Of a stretch of 5,840 bases of DNA, positions 5,278 through 5,840 are shown piece by piece. The notes beneath the pieces are model-generated. The model had not been told where the DNA came from. It searched no databases and was given only the letters and a program-made list of their open reading frames with translations. The DNA comes from Thermoplasmata archaeon M9B2D (GTDB lineage Archaea; Thermoplasmatota; E2; DHVEG-1). The translations under genes and the position numbers were made by a program. Position 1 is the first letter of the stretch, and every line of letters starts with the position of its first letter. Where the stretch lies: positions 1 through 5,840 of the forward strand of contig MUGD01000126.1 in the NCBI GenBank assembly GCA_002900555.1. Reading direction: 5' to 3'.

Positions 5278-5840
5278 ATGAAACATTTCTTGTCTATAAT
5301 TATCATAATCCTTATAACATTACTTTCTTCCATCTCAAGTAACAGTACACAAATATATTTTGCTCCTGAAAAATCTGATGATACCCAAAGTCCTTCCCAG
5401 GTAGATTACATAAGAGACTGGACTGTACAGATACCCAATCAAAGTAATGGTGGGAAAAGCAATGGACCAGTGTATTACAGCCAGGAATCAAATGATGATG
5501 CAGAGATGAGTCCTTTGGATGGTCCGATGGATTCTACGTGGCCGATGCAAAGCCATGATGTGAAACATACGGGATGGAGCCAATACAGCACTGAAAACAA
5601 CTCTGGTGCGGAGCTCTGGCGCGTGAAAGGTGACTGGGCAGGAGTCGTCTGGAGCTCTGCGGTCATCGATATCAATAACACTATTTACTATGGAACACTT
5701 GGAAAACAGCTCTTTGCGCTCCATCCAAACGGTACAAGAAAATGGCGTTATCATGCAACTGGTTTAATTTGGTGTACCCCTGCTTTAGCAGAAGACGGCA
5801 CGCTGTATTTCACGACGGATGGTGGATATGGATATGTCCA
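5278..5840 (+). CDS. Exported PQQ-type beta-propeller repeat protein (N-terminal part)
   Basis: This is an open frame of 187 complete codons running off the right edge. An in-frame TAA at 5260-5262 limits the start to tandem ATGs at 5275 or 5278; 5278 suits the SD better. Residues 4-19 (rich in Ile and Leu, after Lys2-His3) form a signal peptide or membrane anchor. A polar, low-complexity linker follows to about residue 85. The propeller opens at WPMQSHDVKHTGW (88-100), a common first motif of archaeal and bacterial PQQ-like (BamB-like) proteins, followed by ELWRVKG, SSAVIDINNTIYYGT, LFALHPNGTRKWRY and TPALAEDGTLYFTT. The repeat unit A-V/L-x-x-D/E-x-x-T-x-Y-x-x-T, then L-x-A-L-x-x-x-G-x-x-x-W, is clear. 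Such proteins are usually scaffolds or surface binding proteins; PQQ binding or enzymatic activity is not implied. Divergent from the peptidase gene. Confidence 0.88.
   Translation, partial: MKHFLSIIIIILITLLSSISSNSTQIYFAPEKSDDTQSPSQVDYIRDWTVQIPNQSNGGKSNGPVYYSQESNDDAEMSPLDGPMDSTWPMQSHDVKHTGWSQYSTENNSGAELWRVKGDWAGVVWSSAVIDINNTIYYGTLGKQLFALHPNGTRKWRYHATGLIWCTPALAEDGTLYFTTDGGYGYV

Noticed and set aside
5250..5342. Short plus-strand open frame of 30 codons overlapping the start of the propeller gene
   Set aside because: The GAGGA before its ATG is too close to serve as an SD, the peptide has no features, and the propeller frame starts within it. A leader peptide cannot be excluded but is not supported.
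5475..5754. Minus-strand open frames opposite the propeller gene
   Set aside because: The plus strand here encodes clear PQQ-type propeller repeats; the opposite frames are shadows.
1..5840. CRISPR arrays, insertion sequences, tRNA or rRNA genes
   Set aside because: No regularly spaced repeats, transposase motifs, terminal inverted repeats or tRNA/rRNA-like segments were seen on either strand.

Overview
The window holds two divergently transcribed genes for exported proteins, both cut by a window edge, with about 190 bases of AT-rich regulatory DNA between them. There are no RNA genes, CRISPR arrays or mobile elements that I can see. I infer an archaeon, probably an uncultured euryarchaeon of the Thermoplasmatota type. 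The reasons are a very long secreted protein built of Ig-like and beta-sandwich modules, very many N-X-S/T sequons, a neighbouring PQQ-type beta-propeller protein with a Sec-type signal, and TATA-like boxes with strong Shine-Dalgarno sites. This rests on protein style, not on a marker gene.

Positions 1-5084, minus strand: one uninterrupted reading frame of 1694 complete codons that starts at 5084 and runs off the left edge. It reads as a signal peptide, a protease-associated (PA) region, an M28-type zinc peptidase domain, and then more than 1000 residues of extracellular modules: Ig-like domains, a beta-sandwich typical of archaeal surface proteins, a large unnamed beta-rich domain, and two divergent copies of a further domain. 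The C-terminus, where an anchor would lie, is outside the window. Every other open frame between 1 and 5084 is a shadow of this gene.

Positions 5085-5274: the shared upstream region. It holds a TATA-like box for the minus gene, a (TA)n run that could serve the plus gene, and a Shine-Dalgarno site for each gene.

Positions 5278-5840, plus strand: the first 187 residues of an exported PQQ-type beta-propeller protein, running off the right edge.

Two points stand out. The peptidase domain keeps five of the six expected active-site residues but has Arg460 where the first zinc-binding His is expected. One copy of the duplicated C-terminal module appears to sit inside an Ig-like domain, whose two halves join almost seamlessly when the module is removed. 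Together the genes suggest an exported, cell-surface protein-handling function. A functional link between them is inferred only from shared export and head-to-head placement.
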